From positions 62,001-126,000 of the forward strand of contig JBIOHC010000003.1 in the NCBI GenBank assembly GCA_044448685.1: a stretch of DNA of 64,000 bases. Reading direction: 5' to 3'. The first letter of the stretch is position 1. Every line of letters starts with the position of its first letter. Under the pieces are notes generated by a model that saw nothing but the letters and a program-made list of their open reading frames with translations, ran no database searches and was not told where the DNA came from. The stretch comes from Palsa-965 sp044448685 (GTDB taxonomy: Bacteria; Bacteroidota; Bacteroidia; Palsa-965). Of this stretch, positions 41,736-50,507 are shown one piece after another. A program made the translations under genes and the position numbers.

Positions 41736-42917
41736 TCAGCGTTCTATCATTGCTGTTGTGAGCAGACGGGTTTCCTGATCTGTTTCAATATAATCGGAAT
41801 AGGATGGTTTGTCAATAAATGCAATCTGCTGCATTGCCTTTTCAAGGATATCGGGGATGGAGTTGAAAGCTACTTTATCATGCAGAAATGCTCTGACAAC
41901 CACTTCATTAGCTGCATTGAGTATACACGACATATTTCCTCCCTGTTTAAGGGCTTCGAAAGCCAGTGGTAAGCAACGGAAGGTTTGGGTATCCGGTTTT
42001 TCAAAGGTCAAGTTAGGGTATTTCAAAAAATCAAAGCGCGGAAAACGGGAAGGAAGCCGCTTCGGATAGGTAAGTGCGTATTGAATTGGCAGCTTCATAT
42101 CGGGCAGGCCCATCTGAGCCTTCATAGATCCGTCTTCAAACTGGACAATAGAATGAATGATACTCTGAGGATGTATAACCACATCGATCTGTTCCGGACG
42201 CAGGTGAAAAAGCCACTTAGCTTCAATCACTTCCAGACCTTTATTCATGAGTGTGGACGAATCAATGGTGATCTTTGCACCCATATCCCAGTTTGGATGC
42301 TTCAATGCCTGCTCCTTCTTTACTTTAGCCAGGAACTCCAATGATTTACCCCTGAATGGGCCTCCGGAAGCCGTGAGATAAATTTTCTCAATCTTATTGT
42401 GGAACTCTCCGGCAAGGCATTGGAAAATGGCTGAATGCTCGGAATCAACAGGATAAATATTGACCCCGTTTTCTCTGGCCATTGCCGTGACCATTGCTCC
42501 TGCAACTACCAGGGTTTCCTTATTGGCCAGGGCAATCTGCTTGCCGGCCTTGATGGCCGACAGGGTTGAAGCTAGTCCGGCATAACCCACAATAGCTGTC
42601 AGCACCATATCAATACTTTCCATTGTAACCACCTGTGAAATGGCTTCCTGTCCGGCAAATACCTTAATGTCTTCTGCTTTCAATGCTTCCTTCACCAGGG
42701 CATACTGATGTTCATCGGCAATAACTACCGCATTCGGCCTGAACTCCAAAGCCTGGGCTATAAGGAGTGCTGCATTTCCATTACCCGTTAACACTTCCAC
42801 CTGAAAGTGCTCCGGATGGGCTCTTACCACTTCCAAAGCCTGAGTGCCGATGGAGCCGGTAGAACCGAGGATGGCTAAATGTTTGGTAAGGGCGGAATCC
42901 TGTTTGTTTTTTTTCAC
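41736..42917 (-). CDS. dxr: 1-deoxy-D-xylulose-5-phosphate reductoisomerase
   Basis: This 393-residue enzyme makes 2-C-methyl-D-erythritol 4-phosphate, the first committed step of the MEP isoprenoid pathway. The NADPH loop LGSTGSIGTQAL and the catalytic segments VDSEHSAIFQ, LTASGGPFRGKS and KITIDSSTLMNKGLEVIEA are intact. Length is normal. It lies eight bases after the M23 peptidase gene and 45 before rseP, a common Bacteroidota order. Confidence 0.97.
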   Translation of the reverse strand: MKKNKQDSALTKHLAILGSTGSIGTQALEVVRAHPEHFQVEVLTGNGNAALLIAQALEFRPNAVVIADEHQYALVKEALKAEDIKVFAGQEAISQVVTMESIDMVLTAIVGYAGLASTLSAIKAGKQIALANKETLVVAGAMVTAMARENGVNIYPVDSEHSAIFQCLAGEFHNKIEKIYLTASGGPFRGKSLEFLAKVKKEQALKHPNWDMGAKITIDSSTLMNKGLEVIEAKWLFHLRPEQIDVVIHPQSIIHSIVQFEDGSMKAQMGLPDMKLPIQYALTYPKRLPSRFPRFDFLKYPNLTFEKPDTQTFRCLPLAFEALKQGGNMSCILNAANEVVVRAFLHDKVAFNSIPDILEKAMQQIAFIDKPSYSDYIETDQETRLLTTAMIER

Positions 42918-42925
42918 AATAAATC

Positions 42926-43798
42926 TTAAAATACCATATAATCCTGTGGGTCAACAGCGCTTCCGTTATACCACAATTCAAAATGAAGATGGGGACCTGT
43001 ACTTTGTTCTCCGGAATTACCTACAATAGCAACCGGCTCTCCGGCTTTTACATATTCTCCTGTTTTTTTAAGCAGAACCGAATTGTGTTTATATACCGAC
43101 AGGAGGTTGTTGGAATGCTGGATCTGAATGACGTATCCTGTTTCGCTCGACCAGCCTGAAAAAACCACTGTTCCGTCAAGTGTCGCTTTCACAGCTTCAT
43201 TCTCTTTTGTAACAATATCAATGCCATAATGCTCTGTTGCCGGACCAAAAGAGGAGCTCACCATACCATTGACCGGTGAAAAGAAAAAGAATCCCGCTAT
43301 ACTGTTTTTACCCTTGGAAACGGCATTCACAGTAAGGGTGTATTTGTCCTGCGCTTCATATCCGCTGCGAAAAGCAGAATCATTTTTGGAGTTTTTGGTG
43401 TTTATCTTCTTGTATTTTTTGGTCGAATCTGTTTTCACCTTCTCCGGTTTGGGCGTGCTGTCCCCGTTCAAGACATGTGTCAGATTCCGTATATATTCTT
43501 CCCTGGCATGTACAGCCTGGGCCAGAGAATCTGTTTTAAGAGCCAGCACAATCAGGTCCCTCTTGGTAGCTATTTCCGAAGCATATCCGGGTATGTATTC
43601 ACGAAGCGGGGTAAATGCAATGATACTGGTTACAAGGGCTATCATGATGAAGGAAATAAATCCTACGGCCATGAATACATTCAGGGGACTGAGTCGAAAT
43701 GAGAATTTTTCAGCAAAGGAATCGTCATTCAACAGCACCATACGGTACTTTACCTTGAGACGGTCAAATAATTTTCTTTTCTTTTTTTCTTCTGACAT
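42926..43798 (-). CDS. M23 (LytM-type) peptidase, membrane-anchored
   Basis: This 290-residue protein has one membrane helix (about 40-62) near a basic cytoplasmic start, a coiled-coil-like stretch (about 75-140) and a C-terminal LytM domain. The zinc residues are present: His190 and Asp194 in HYGIDIV, His238 in the VYKHN strand, and HLHFELWYNG (270-279). It should cleave peptidoglycan cross-links in the periplasm. It heads the dxr-rseP operon. Confidence 0.9.
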   Translation of the reverse strand: MSEEKKKRKLFDRLKVKYRMVLLNDDSFAEKFSFRLSPLNVFMAVGFISFIMIALVTSIIAFTPLREYIPGYASEIATKRDLIVLALKTDSLAQAVHAREEYIRNLTHVLNGDSTPKPEKVKTDSTKKYKKINTKNSKNDSAFRSGYEAQDKYTLTVNAVSKGKNSIAGFFFFSPVNGMVSSSFGPATEHYGIDIVTKENEAVKATLDGTVVFSGWSSETGYVIQIQHSNNLLSVYKHNSVLLKKTGEYVKAGEPVAIVGNSGEQSTGPHLHFELWYNGSAVDPQDYMVF

Positions 43799-43856
43799 GC
43801 CAATACAACAAAGATCGCAAATTCCGATGAAGAAAGGAATTCCTTAATTTCACCCT

Positions 43857-44177
43857 ATGGAACAAACCCGTTTGGAACAGATTCTGGAAATGCTGAATGC
43901 CGATCCTGCTGATTCCTTTCTTAACTATGCACTTGCTCTGGAGTATGAAAAGGCAGGAAAACCCGAAGAGGCAATCCGTATGCTTGAAAAATTGCTGGAA
44001 AGAGATCCTTCTTATACCGGAGCGTATTATAAGCTCGGGCAGCTGTATGAAAGCGTGAAAGAACTGAAAAAAGCAGCCGACTGTTACAGAAGAGGTGTTG
44101 TGCTTACGCAACAGCAGGGCCACACCAGGACCTGGCGGGAACTCAAAGAAGCTTTACAGCAACTGGATGATCAGTGA
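43857..44177 (+). CDS. Small TPR protein
   Basis: This 106-residue cytoplasmic protein has two tetratricopeptide repeats (SFLNYALALEYEKAGKPEEAIRMLEKLLE and GAYYKLGQLYESVKELKKAADCYRRG), probably a protein-binding adaptor. It lies on the plus strand between minus-strand clusters; its end is eight bases from the converging YbjQ-like gene. A TAATTTCA sequence four bases before the ATG is a weak -7 candidate. Partner unknown. Confidence 0.85.
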   Translation: MEQTRLEQILEMLNADPADSFLNYALALEYEKAGKPEEAIRMLEKLLERDPSYTGAYYKLGQLYESVKELKKAADCYRRGVVLTQQQGHTRTWRELKEALQQLDDQ

Positions 44178-44185
44178 ACCGGTAT

Positions 44186-44515
44186 TCAGGCTTTTTCAAC
44201 ATGTACAGCAGTGCCATAAGCAAGCACTTCTGTAACTCCGGCCATAATTTCATTGGCATCATAACGCATTCCGATAACGGCATTGGCTCCCATTTTTTCG
44301 GCATGATCACACATGATCTGAAAAGCATCTTCTCTCGCCTTTTCACAAAGCTCGGCATAGATGGAAATATTGCCGCCGAACAAAGTTTGAAAGCTGGCAC
44401 CTATATTCCCAAATACACTGCGGGAACGTACCGTAAGTCCTCTTACGACGCCCAGGTTGCGTGTAATTTTAAATCCATCGAGTACAAATGCGGTGGTGAT
44501 ATTAGATTTATCCAT
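44186..44515 (-). CDS. YbjQ/UPF0145-family protein
   Basis: Starting at the ATG at 44515, this is a 109-residue protein of the YbjQ (UPF0145) family: LGVVRGLTVRSRSVFGNIGASFQTLFGGNISIY, then EKMGANAVIGMRYDANEIMAGVTEVLAYGTAV. Members form pentamers; their function is unknown, and a metal-binding role is only suggested. It is the last gene of the minus-strand cluster that begins with acpP. Confidence 0.9.
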   Translation of the reverse strand: MDKSNITTAFVLDGFKITRNLGVVRGLTVRSRSVFGNIGASFQTLFGGNISIYAELCEKAREDAFQIMCDHAEKMGANAVIGMRYDANEIMAGVTEVLAYGTAVHVEKA

Positions 44516-44542
44516 GTTTAGCAAAATTGGTGTTAGGTTTAT

Positions 44543-45592
44543 TTATTTGAATTCCCAATCGAACTTGTCCAGATCGAGCAGGCAATGTTTAAGCAGATCT
44601 ATTGCAGCCCTTATATCACTTTTATCGGCCATTTCAATAACCTGATGGATATGACGTGTCGGTATGGATACCGCGCCTGAAATAGCTCCTCCGGGGGTCA
44701 TACGCTGAATTCCTGCAGTATCTGTTCCTCCGGCAGGAAGGATTTCATCCTGGTGTTTGATTTTATGTTTTACGGCTACCTCCCGCATATACCGAACCAT
44801 GCGGTAATCGCAGATGGTAGAGGAGTCCATAATTTTAATTGCGGCACCCTTTCCGAGACTTGTGACCTTTTCATGTTCCTTGGCTCCCGGCACATCGAAT
44901 GCAATGGTGGTATCAAGACCGAATCCGAAATCCGGCCGGATCTGCATTGCACTTGTTCCGGCACCACGAATCCCCACTTCTTCCTGAACAGTAAAGACTG
45001 CATAGAGATCATACGGAAGGTTTTTGATTTCCCTCAGCACCTCAAGCAAAATAAATACGGATACCCGGTTATCGATTGATTTGCAGTTCACACAATTCCC
45101 CATCTCTATCAGTTCACGCTGGCGGGTTACCACATCACCCGGACGGATGATCTTTTCCGCGTCTTTCTTTGACAAGCCAAGATCAATGAAATAATCACTC
45201 AGAGGCACCACTTTGGCTCTTTCTTCTGCACTCATCATATGAATAGGTTTACTGCCCATCACACCTATCACATCTTTTTTTCCATGCACGATGACCCGTT
45301 GAGCTGTCAAAGTTTTAGGGTCGAATCCTCCCAGCGGAATGAAACGTAAAAATCCGTTTTCGTCAATATGGGTTACCAGGAAAGCAATCTCATCCATATG
45401 AGCCGCCACCATAACCTTTTTCGGTTTCTTTCCCTTACGGAATACGGTCACATTACCCATACTGTCGGTGGTGATGGAATCGGCAAAAGGCCTGGCTTCC
45501 TTTTGTACAAATGCTCTTACCCGCTGTTCATGTCCGGGAGCGCCGGCCATTTCACAGATTTTTTTCAGCAAGGCTACATTGATTTCTGCCAT
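44543..45592 (-). CDS. M42-family aminopeptidase
   Basis: This 349-residue dinuclear zinc aminopeptidase (glutamyl aminopeptidase/endoglucanase M family) trims peptides in the cytoplasm. Metal and catalytic residues are visible in AHMDEIAFLV, FTVQEEVGIRGAG and LPAGGTDTAGI, with DTTIAFDVPG between. The domain order is normal. It starts two bases after the pyruvate kinase stop codon, so the two are co-transcribed. Confidence 0.94.
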   Translation of the reverse strand: MAEINVALLKKICEMAGAPGHEQRVRAFVQKEARPFADSITTDSMGNVTVFRKGKKPKKVMVAAHMDEIAFLVTHIDENGFLRFIPLGGFDPKTLTAQRVIVHGKKDVIGVMGSKPIHMMSAEERAKVVPLSDYFIDLGLSKKDAEKIIRPGDVVTRQRELIEMGNCVNCKSIDNRVSVFILLEVLREIKNLPYDLYAVFTVQEEVGIRGAGTSAMQIRPDFGFGLDTTIAFDVPGAKEHEKVTSLGKGAAIKIMDSSTICDYRMVRYMREVAVKHKIKHQDEILPAGGTDTAGIQRMTPGGAISGAVSIPTRHIHQVIEMADKSDIRAAIDLLKHCLLDLDKFDWEFK

Positions 45593-45594
45593 GG

Positions 45595-47022
45595 CTATTC
45601 AGTTATGATAGAAAGTTTTAACATATTGGTACGGCCCCGTTCCTTCATGGGCATGCTGGCAATGTTGATTATCATATCATCAGTGGCAACCAATTTCTCT
45701 GTTTTCAGAAAATCTTTCAGATCGGAAATAGTTTGGTCTGTACTTTCATACCGGTCGTAATAGAATCCTTTCACGCCCCATACCAGACTTAATGAAGTCA
45801 GCAAAGACCTGTTATCCGTAAAAATATAGATATTCGCTTTGGGCCGGTGACTGGAAAGTTTGAATGCGGTATAACCTGAATTGGTCATTGAAATAATCGC
45901 TGTTACATTCGCCTGGTGTGCCATTACACAGGCGGTATAACAAATGGAGTCGGATACGAATGTCTGTGTTTTGAGAGCCGGGGCATGCTCCCTGTGATAT
46001 ATTTCATTTTCCTGCTCCACCCGGGTAATGATCCTTTGCATCGCTTCTATGACTTTGACCGGATATTTCCCAACGGAGGTTTCTCCGCTCAGCATCACGG
46101 CATCTGCTCCATCCATCACCGCATTGGCCACATCGTTTACCTCGGCACGGGTAGGTGCAAAATTTGTGATCATGCTTTCCATCATCTGCGTGGCAATGAT
46201 GATCGGTTTGGAGGCGGCGATACATTTGTTGACGAGCATTTTCTGAATCATCGGTACCTGCTCGAAAGGGAGTTCAACACCCAGATCACCACGGGCTACC
46301 ATCACTCCGTCGGTCATATCAATGATATTGTCAATTTCAAGAATCGCTTCCGGTTTTTCAATTTTGGCTATGACCCGGGCTTTGAATCCTTTTTTACGTA
46401 TCAGCTCTTTCAGTTCAACAATATCTGTCACGGAACGTACAAAGGAAAGGGCAATCCAGTCCACATTTTGTTCGAGTGCAAAATCAAGATCGCGCAGGTC
46501 TTTTTCAGTCAGGCAAGGAAGGGAAATACGTGTATTGGGCAGATTTACACCCTTTTTAGAGGACAGAAAACCTCCGAATATCACTTTGGCATTGACCTCA
46601 TCCTTTTTGTTAGTTGAGATTACTTCCAGCATTATTTTCCCGTCATCAATCAGGACCTTATCTCCTACAGCCACATCTTTCGGAAACTGAGGATAGGTGA
46701 TATATACCTTTTCGGCTGATCCTTCACATTCATGGGTGGTTATCAGTATCTGATTTCCGGCCACCAGTTCTGCTCCGGTTCCTTTCATCACTCCAATGCG
46801 GAGTTTGGGACCCTGCAAATCAGCCAGCATGCCTACATTAAAACCCAGCTCCTCATTGATAGTGTGGATATTGGCAATGGTTTTCTTGACAGCCTCGTAA
46901 TCACCGTGTGAAAAATTGAGTCTGCATATATTGACTCCTGCCAGGATCATGTCCCGTAATACCTCTATCGAGGCTGTAGCCGGCCCCATGGTAGCTACGA
47001 TCTTTGTCTTGTTACCTTTCAT
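45595..47022 (-). CDS. pyk: Pyruvate kinase
   Basis: This 475-residue glycolytic enzyme converts phosphoenolpyruvate and ADP to pyruvate and ATP. The start MKGNKTKIVATMGPAT, the active-site block RVIAKIEKPEAILEIDNI (catalytic Lys) and the domain end MVARGDLGVELPFEQVP are clear, and the C-terminal domain has SMTNSGYTAFKLSSHRP. Length is normal. It sits between the IPExxxVDY gene and the M42 peptidase gene, which follows at a gap of two bases. Confidence 0.97.
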   Translation of the reverse strand: MKGNKTKIVATMGPATASIEVLRDMILAGVNICRLNFSHGDYEAVKKTIANIHTINEELGFNVGMLADLQGPKLRIGVMKGTGAELVAGNQILITTHECEGSAEKVYITYPQFPKDVAVGDKVLIDDGKIMLEVISTNKKDEVNAKVIFGGFLSSKKGVNLPNTRISLPCLTEKDLRDLDFALEQNVDWIALSFVRSVTDIVELKELIRKKGFKARVIAKIEKPEAILEIDNIIDMTDGVMVARGDLGVELPFEQVPMIQKMLVNKCIAASKPIIIATQMMESMITNFAPTRAEVNDVANAVMDGADAVMLSGETSVGKYPVKVIEAMQRIITRVEQENEIYHREHAPALKTQTFVSDSICYTACVMAHQANVTAIISMTNSGYTAFKLSSHRPKANIYIFTDNRSLLTSLSLVWGVKGFYYDRYESTDQTISDLKDFLKTEKLVATDDMIINIASMPMKERGRTNMLKLSIITE

Positions 47023-47087
47023 GGATTAAAAATCGAATGTTTACGAATGTACGAAATAAGGATTATATGAATCAGGATGAACCTAGC

Positions 47088-47507
47088 TCAGAAAATAAGA
47101 TTTTGCCGGGATTTAAGGGTTGCAGGATTGATGGAATGTACGGCCAGGATAAAAGGGATTTCGCGAACACGTTTTAGTATATTTTCCTTGTAATCGGAAT
47201 CATATGCACCACGTACAATCAGAAAGTAATCGAATGATTTGTGTTCAGGAATCAGAAATCCTGTTTCACAACGGTTGGAAACAAGGAAAAAACCGGAATC
47301 ATTGTCGTCATGAAAATGTTCAAACACGGCATACACTTCCGGGGTTCCTGCCTTACGCGGATTTATGACAAGGTCTTCTCCTCGGCAAAGATCTATATCC
47401 AGTTTTTCCCTCAGTGCCCAGGAAATGCGGTAATCTTTTTCATGGCAGGAAATTCCGAACAGGATAAAGTCGAAATCATATTCTACATCGAGGGTGAATT
47501 TACTCAC
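47088..47507 (-). CDS. IPExxxVDY-family protein
   Basis: This 139-residue protein is placed in the IPExxxVDY family, found between rnc and pyk in Bacteroidota. The start MSKFTLDVEYDFDFILFGIS and the core DYRISWALREKLDIDL fit. The C-terminal motif that names the family is altered here: REIPFILAVHSIN keeps IP and V but has Phe for Glu, His for Asp and Ser for Tyr. Function is unknown. It starts one base after rnc. Confidence 0.8.
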   Translation of the reverse strand: MSKFTLDVEYDFDFILFGISCHEKDYRISWALREKLDIDLCRGEDLVINPRKAGTPEVYAVFEHFHDDNDSGFFLVSNRCETGFLIPEHKSFDYFLIVRGAYDSDYKENILKRVREIPFILAVHSINPATLKSRQNLIF

Positions 47508-47508
47508 T

Positions 47509-48279
47509 TTATCCTTGATTACGGTTAGGCAATTGTTGCAATGCTTGTTCGGCTGCTATCTGTTCCGCTTTCTTTTTAGAGATGCTTTGGCCTTTGCCAA
47601 AAGCCTGCTGATCAATACGGGCTTCCACCACATAGTGTTTTTCATGTCCGTTCATCACTTCTTCAATGACGACAAACGCAAATGCTTTCTTTTCTTTCTG
47701 GGCCCATTCAATGAACTTACTCTTGAAATCTGTTTCTGTCTGTTCAATTTCCTCCATATCCAGATGCTGGGGGATTATTTTATCCTGAATAAAACGATAG
47801 GCAAAAACATAGCCTTTATCCATATAGATGGCTCCGATCAGGGCTTCGAATACATCTCCGTGTACGGAATGGCTGTTACGGGAAAAACCGAAATCGGCAT
47901 CTATGAATTGTTGCAGACCGAATCGCTGGGAAAGTTTATTGAGCTGGTTACGGCTTACGATTTTAGAGCGCATTTTGGTCAGGAATCCTTCGTCTTTGAA
48001 CGGAAATTTCTTGTAGAGGTAATCGGCAATGATGGTACTGAGTACGGCATCGCCTAAAAATTCAAGACGTTCATAACTGTCTTTCACCCCGTCTTTTATT
48101 TCGGGTGCTGCCGAGCTGTGTGTAAAAGCTTTGCGGTAAAGGGAAATATGATCCGGATAAAAACCCAGGACATTTTTCAGTGATTCCCGGAATTTTCTGT
48201 CTTTAGAGAAAAATGTCCTGAATCGTCCGAACAAGAGGTGGGGATTAAGCGGTGTATTTTTTGAAGATGACCGAAGCAT
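47509..48279 (-). CDS. rnc: Ribonuclease III
   Basis: This 256-residue double-strand RNA endonuclease processes rRNA and mRNA. The catalytic motif YERLEFLGDAVLS (Glu and Asp) and the second acidic site EALIGAIYMDKGY are present, followed by a C-terminal dsRBD with VEARIDQQAFGKG and KKKAEQIAAEQAL. The only reasonable start overlaps fabF by 35 bases, longer than usual in this window. Confidence 0.95.
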   Translation of the reverse strand: MLRSSSKNTPLNPHLLFGRFRTFFSKDRKFRESLKNVLGFYPDHISLYRKAFTHSSAAPEIKDGVKDSYERLEFLGDAVLSTIIADYLYKKFPFKDEGFLTKMRSKIVSRNQLNKLSQRFGLQQFIDADFGFSRNSHSVHGDVFEALIGAIYMDKGYVFAYRFIQDKIIPQHLDMEEIEQTETDFKSKFIEWAQKEKKAFAFVVIEEVMNGHEKHYVVEARIDQQAFGKGQSISKKKAEQIAAEQALQQLPNRNQG

Positions 48280-49498
48280 TATGGCCTCCGAAACCGAAGG
48301 TATTGCTTAAGGCTGCCCTTACCACCCTTTTCTGTGCTTTGTGGAAGGTAAAGTTCAGTTTGGGGTCCAGTGCCGGATCATCCGTAAAATGGTTGATGGT
48401 GGGAGGAACCAGGTCGTGTTTGATGGCGAGTATGCATGCCGTAGCTTCGATAGCACCGGCAGCACCCAGCAAATGTCCTGTCATCGATTTGGTAGAACTG
48501 ATATTGAGCTTGTAAGCATCTGCTCCGAACACACCCAGGATAGCTTTTGTTTCGGCTACATCACCCAGGGGGGTTGATGTACCATGCACATTGATATAAT
48601 CAATGTCGGAAGTCTTAAGTCCTGCATCTTCCAGAGAGAGGCGCATGACATTGAGAGCTCCGAGTCCTTCCGGATGCGGAGCTGTAATGTGGTTGGCATC
48701 GGCAGTCAGACCGCCTCCGCATAATTCGGCATAGATTTTAGCACCCCGTTTGAGTGCATGTTCCAGTTCTTCGACAATAATACAACAGCCTCCTTCACCG
48801 AGTACAAATCCATCCCGTTCCAGGTCAAAGGGACGGGAAGCTGTTGCAGGGGAGTCATTTCGGGTCGAAAGTGCATGCATGGCATTGAACCCTCCGATAC
48901 CACTTTCATTGACAGCGGCTTCCGAACCTCCGGCAACAATAATATCGGCCTTACCCAAACGGATGGTATTCAAAGCATCGATCAGGGCATTGGTTGAAGA
49001 AGCACAGGCTGAGACAGTGGTGTAATTGGGTCCGCGGAAACCGAACATGATTGAAATATGTCCGGAACAGATATCCGCAATCATTTTAGGAATAAAGAAC
49101 GGATTGAAGCGGGGGGTCCCGTCTCCTTTTCCGAAAGCAAGCACTTCATCCTGGAAGGTTTTTAAGCCTCCTATACCGGAGCCCCAGATAACGCCCACCC
49201 GATCCGGGTTGGCGTTTTCCTTGGTTATTCCTGCATCCGCTACGGCCTGCATGGAAGCAACGATACCGTAATGGCAAAAGGGATCTACTTTTCTGGCTTC
49301 TTTGCGGTCGAGGAAATCTTCCACATTGAAATTCTTTACTTCACATGCAAAACGGGTTTTGAATTTACTTGCATCAAACCGTGTAATAGGTGCCGCCCCG
49401 CTTACCCCGTTGCAGAGGTTATTCCAGTAGGACGTCACATCATTACCGAGCGGTGTTATCGCTCCAAGGCCGGTAACTACAACCCGTTTAAATTGCAT
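48245..49498 (-). CDS. fabF: 3-oxoacyl-[acyl-carrier-protein] synthase II
   Basis: This 417-residue condensing enzyme elongates fatty acids on acyl carrier protein. The nucleophile Cys165 lies in VSACASSTNALIDAL, and the two catalytic His in NVHGTSTPLGD and GHLLGAAGAIE. Length is normal. It lies 18 bases after acpP and overlaps rnc, the usual order in this phylum. Confidence 0.98.
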   Translation of the reverse strand: MQFKRVVVTGLGAITPLGNDVTSYWNNLCNGVSGAAPITRFDASKFKTRFACEVKNFNVEDFLDRKEARKVDPFCHYGIVASMQAVADAGITKENANPDRVGVIWGSGIGGLKTFQDEVLAFGKGDGTPRFNPFFIPKMIADICSGHISIMFGFRGPNYTTVSACASSTNALIDALNTIRLGKADIIVAGGSEAAVNESGIGGFNAMHALSTRNDSPATASRPFDLERDGFVLGEGGCCIIVEELEHALKRGAKIYAELCGGGLTADANHITAPHPEGLGALNVMRLSLEDAGLKTSDIDYINVHGTSTPLGDVAETKAILGVFGADAYKLNISSTKSMTGHLLGAAGAIEATACILAIKHDLVPPTINHFTDDPALDPKLNFTFHKAQKRVVRAALSNTFGFGGHNASVIFKKYTA

Positions 49499-49516
49499 AA
49501 TCTGCTGTCAGTTAAC

Positions 49517-49753
49517 TTATTTCGCGTTAGCTTCTATGTAGGTAATCGCCTCTCCAACTGTGTTGATTTTTTCTGCCTGATCATCGGGTATGGCAATATT
49601 GAATTCCTTTTCAAACTCCATAATCAATTCAACAGTATCCAGAGAATCAGCTCCCAAATCATTGGTAAAGCTGGCTTGAGGAGTTACTTCTTTTTCATCA
49701 ACTCCAAGTTTGTCAACGATAATTGACTTAACTTTTGCTGCGATGTCTGACAT
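49517..49753 (-). CDS. acpP: Acyl carrier protein
   Basis: This 78-residue acidic carrier protein carries growing acyl chains on a phosphopantetheine arm. The attachment Ser37 is in GADSLDTVELIMEFE, and the helical pattern is typical (IVDKLGVDEKEVT, FTNDLGADSLD). It heads the fabF-rnc-IPExxxVDY-pyk cluster and has a clear promoter 32 bases upstream. Confidence 0.98.
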   Translation of the reverse strand: MSDIAAKVKSIIVDKLGVDEKEVTPQASFTNDLGADSLDTVELIMEFEKEFNIAIPDDQAEKINTVGEAITYIEANAK

Positions 49754-49785
49754 TTTATCTTAGGTTTTAGTGTATAAATTTGGTG

Positions 49786-49815
49786 CAAAGATATATTTAT
49801 TGTAGAAATGGCAAA
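49786..49815 (-). promoter_or_regulatory. acpP-fabF operon promoter
   Basis: On the minus strand TTTG (49812-49815) and TATCTTTG (49786-49793) are 18 bases apart and end 32 bases before the acpP ATG. Both elements match the Bacteroidota pattern. This promoter probably serves the whole acpP-to-YbjQ cluster. Confidence 0.7.
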
Positions 49816-49880
49816 AATCTATGGGATTTGAATGATTTTAACCGGGTTGGTATAAAAGAACCGGGAGGCGAAATTAAGAC

Positions 49881-49888
49881 TATTTTTG
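49881..49888 (+). promoter_or_regulatory. purN -7 box, four bases before a GTG start
   Basis: TATTTTTG matches TAnnTTTG and ends four bases before the GTG at 49893. The same four-base spacing occurs at 37288-37295. A transcript would start at or near the GTG. Confidence 0.5.
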
Positions 49889-49892
49889 TGCC

Positions 49893-50462
49893 GTGAAGAA
49901 AATTTGTGTCTTTGCTTCCGGAAATGGCAGCAATGCTGAAAAAATCATCCGTTATTTCAGGGACAGGCATGATGCCTGCGTAGCCCTGGTTGTTACAAAT
50001 AACCCCCGGGCGGGTGTTATTGAAAAAGCCCGGAACCTTGGTATTCCTGTGTATTGTTGCAGTATGGAGGAGCTTAAGTCGTCTGAAGGCCTGTGTGTCA
50101 GGCTTTCACATGAAAAAATGGACCTTTTGGTACTGGCCGGATTTCTGCGTCTCATCCCCCCTGCACTGTTAAAAGCTTTCCCTGACCGCATTATCAATAT
50201 TCACCCTGCCCTGTTACCCAAATTCGGGGGCAAAGGCATGCATGGAATACATGTACATCAGGCTGTAATTGATGCGGGTGAAAAGGAAAGCGGTATTACC
50301 ATACACCGGGTCAATGAACACTATGATGAAGGGGCTATATTACTTCAGAAAACATGTCCTGTACTTCCCGGTGACAGTGCTGAAGATCTGGCAAGGAGGG
50401 TTCTGGATCTTGAACATCGCTATTATCCTTCTCTTATCGGGACTCTAGTGGGAAGTACCTGA
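49893..50462 (+). CDS. purN: Phosphoribosylglycinamide formyltransferase
   Basis: This 189-residue enzyme transfers a formyl group from 10-formyl-THF to GAR in purine synthesis. The start ASGNGSNAEKII binds the phosphate, the catalytic Asn102 and His104 are in NIHPALLPKF, and Asp145 in NEHYDEGA completes the site. It starts with GTG; no ATG fits the conserved N-terminus. It stands alone on the plus strand, divergent from acpP. Confidence 0.96.
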   Translation: MKKICVFASGNGSNAEKIIRYFRDRHDACVALVVTNNPRAGVIEKARNLGIPVYCCSMEELKSSEGLCVRLSHEKMDLLVLAGFLRLIPPALLKAFPDRIINIHPALLPKFGGKGMHGIHVHQAVIDAGEKESGITIHRVNEHYDEGAILLQKTCPVLPGDSAEDLARRVLDLEHRYYPSLIGTLVGST

Positions 50463-50494
50463 TTTATTGCCTTTTTTTTTTCTGTTTTATTCAC

Positions 50495-50502
50495 TATCCT
50501 TG
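50495..50502 (+). promoter_or_regulatory. Possible -7 box of the histidine kinase gene
   Basis: TATCCTTG differs from TAnnTTTG at one position and ends five bases before the ATG at 50508. A long T-run (50472-50481) precedes it. The -33 element is unclear. Confidence 0.3.
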
Positions 50503-50507
50503 CCTCC

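Noticed and set aside
43845..43852. TAATTTCA four bases before the TPR gene as a leaderless promoter
   Set aside because: Two mismatches to TAnnTTTG and no -33 element; too weak to list as a feature.
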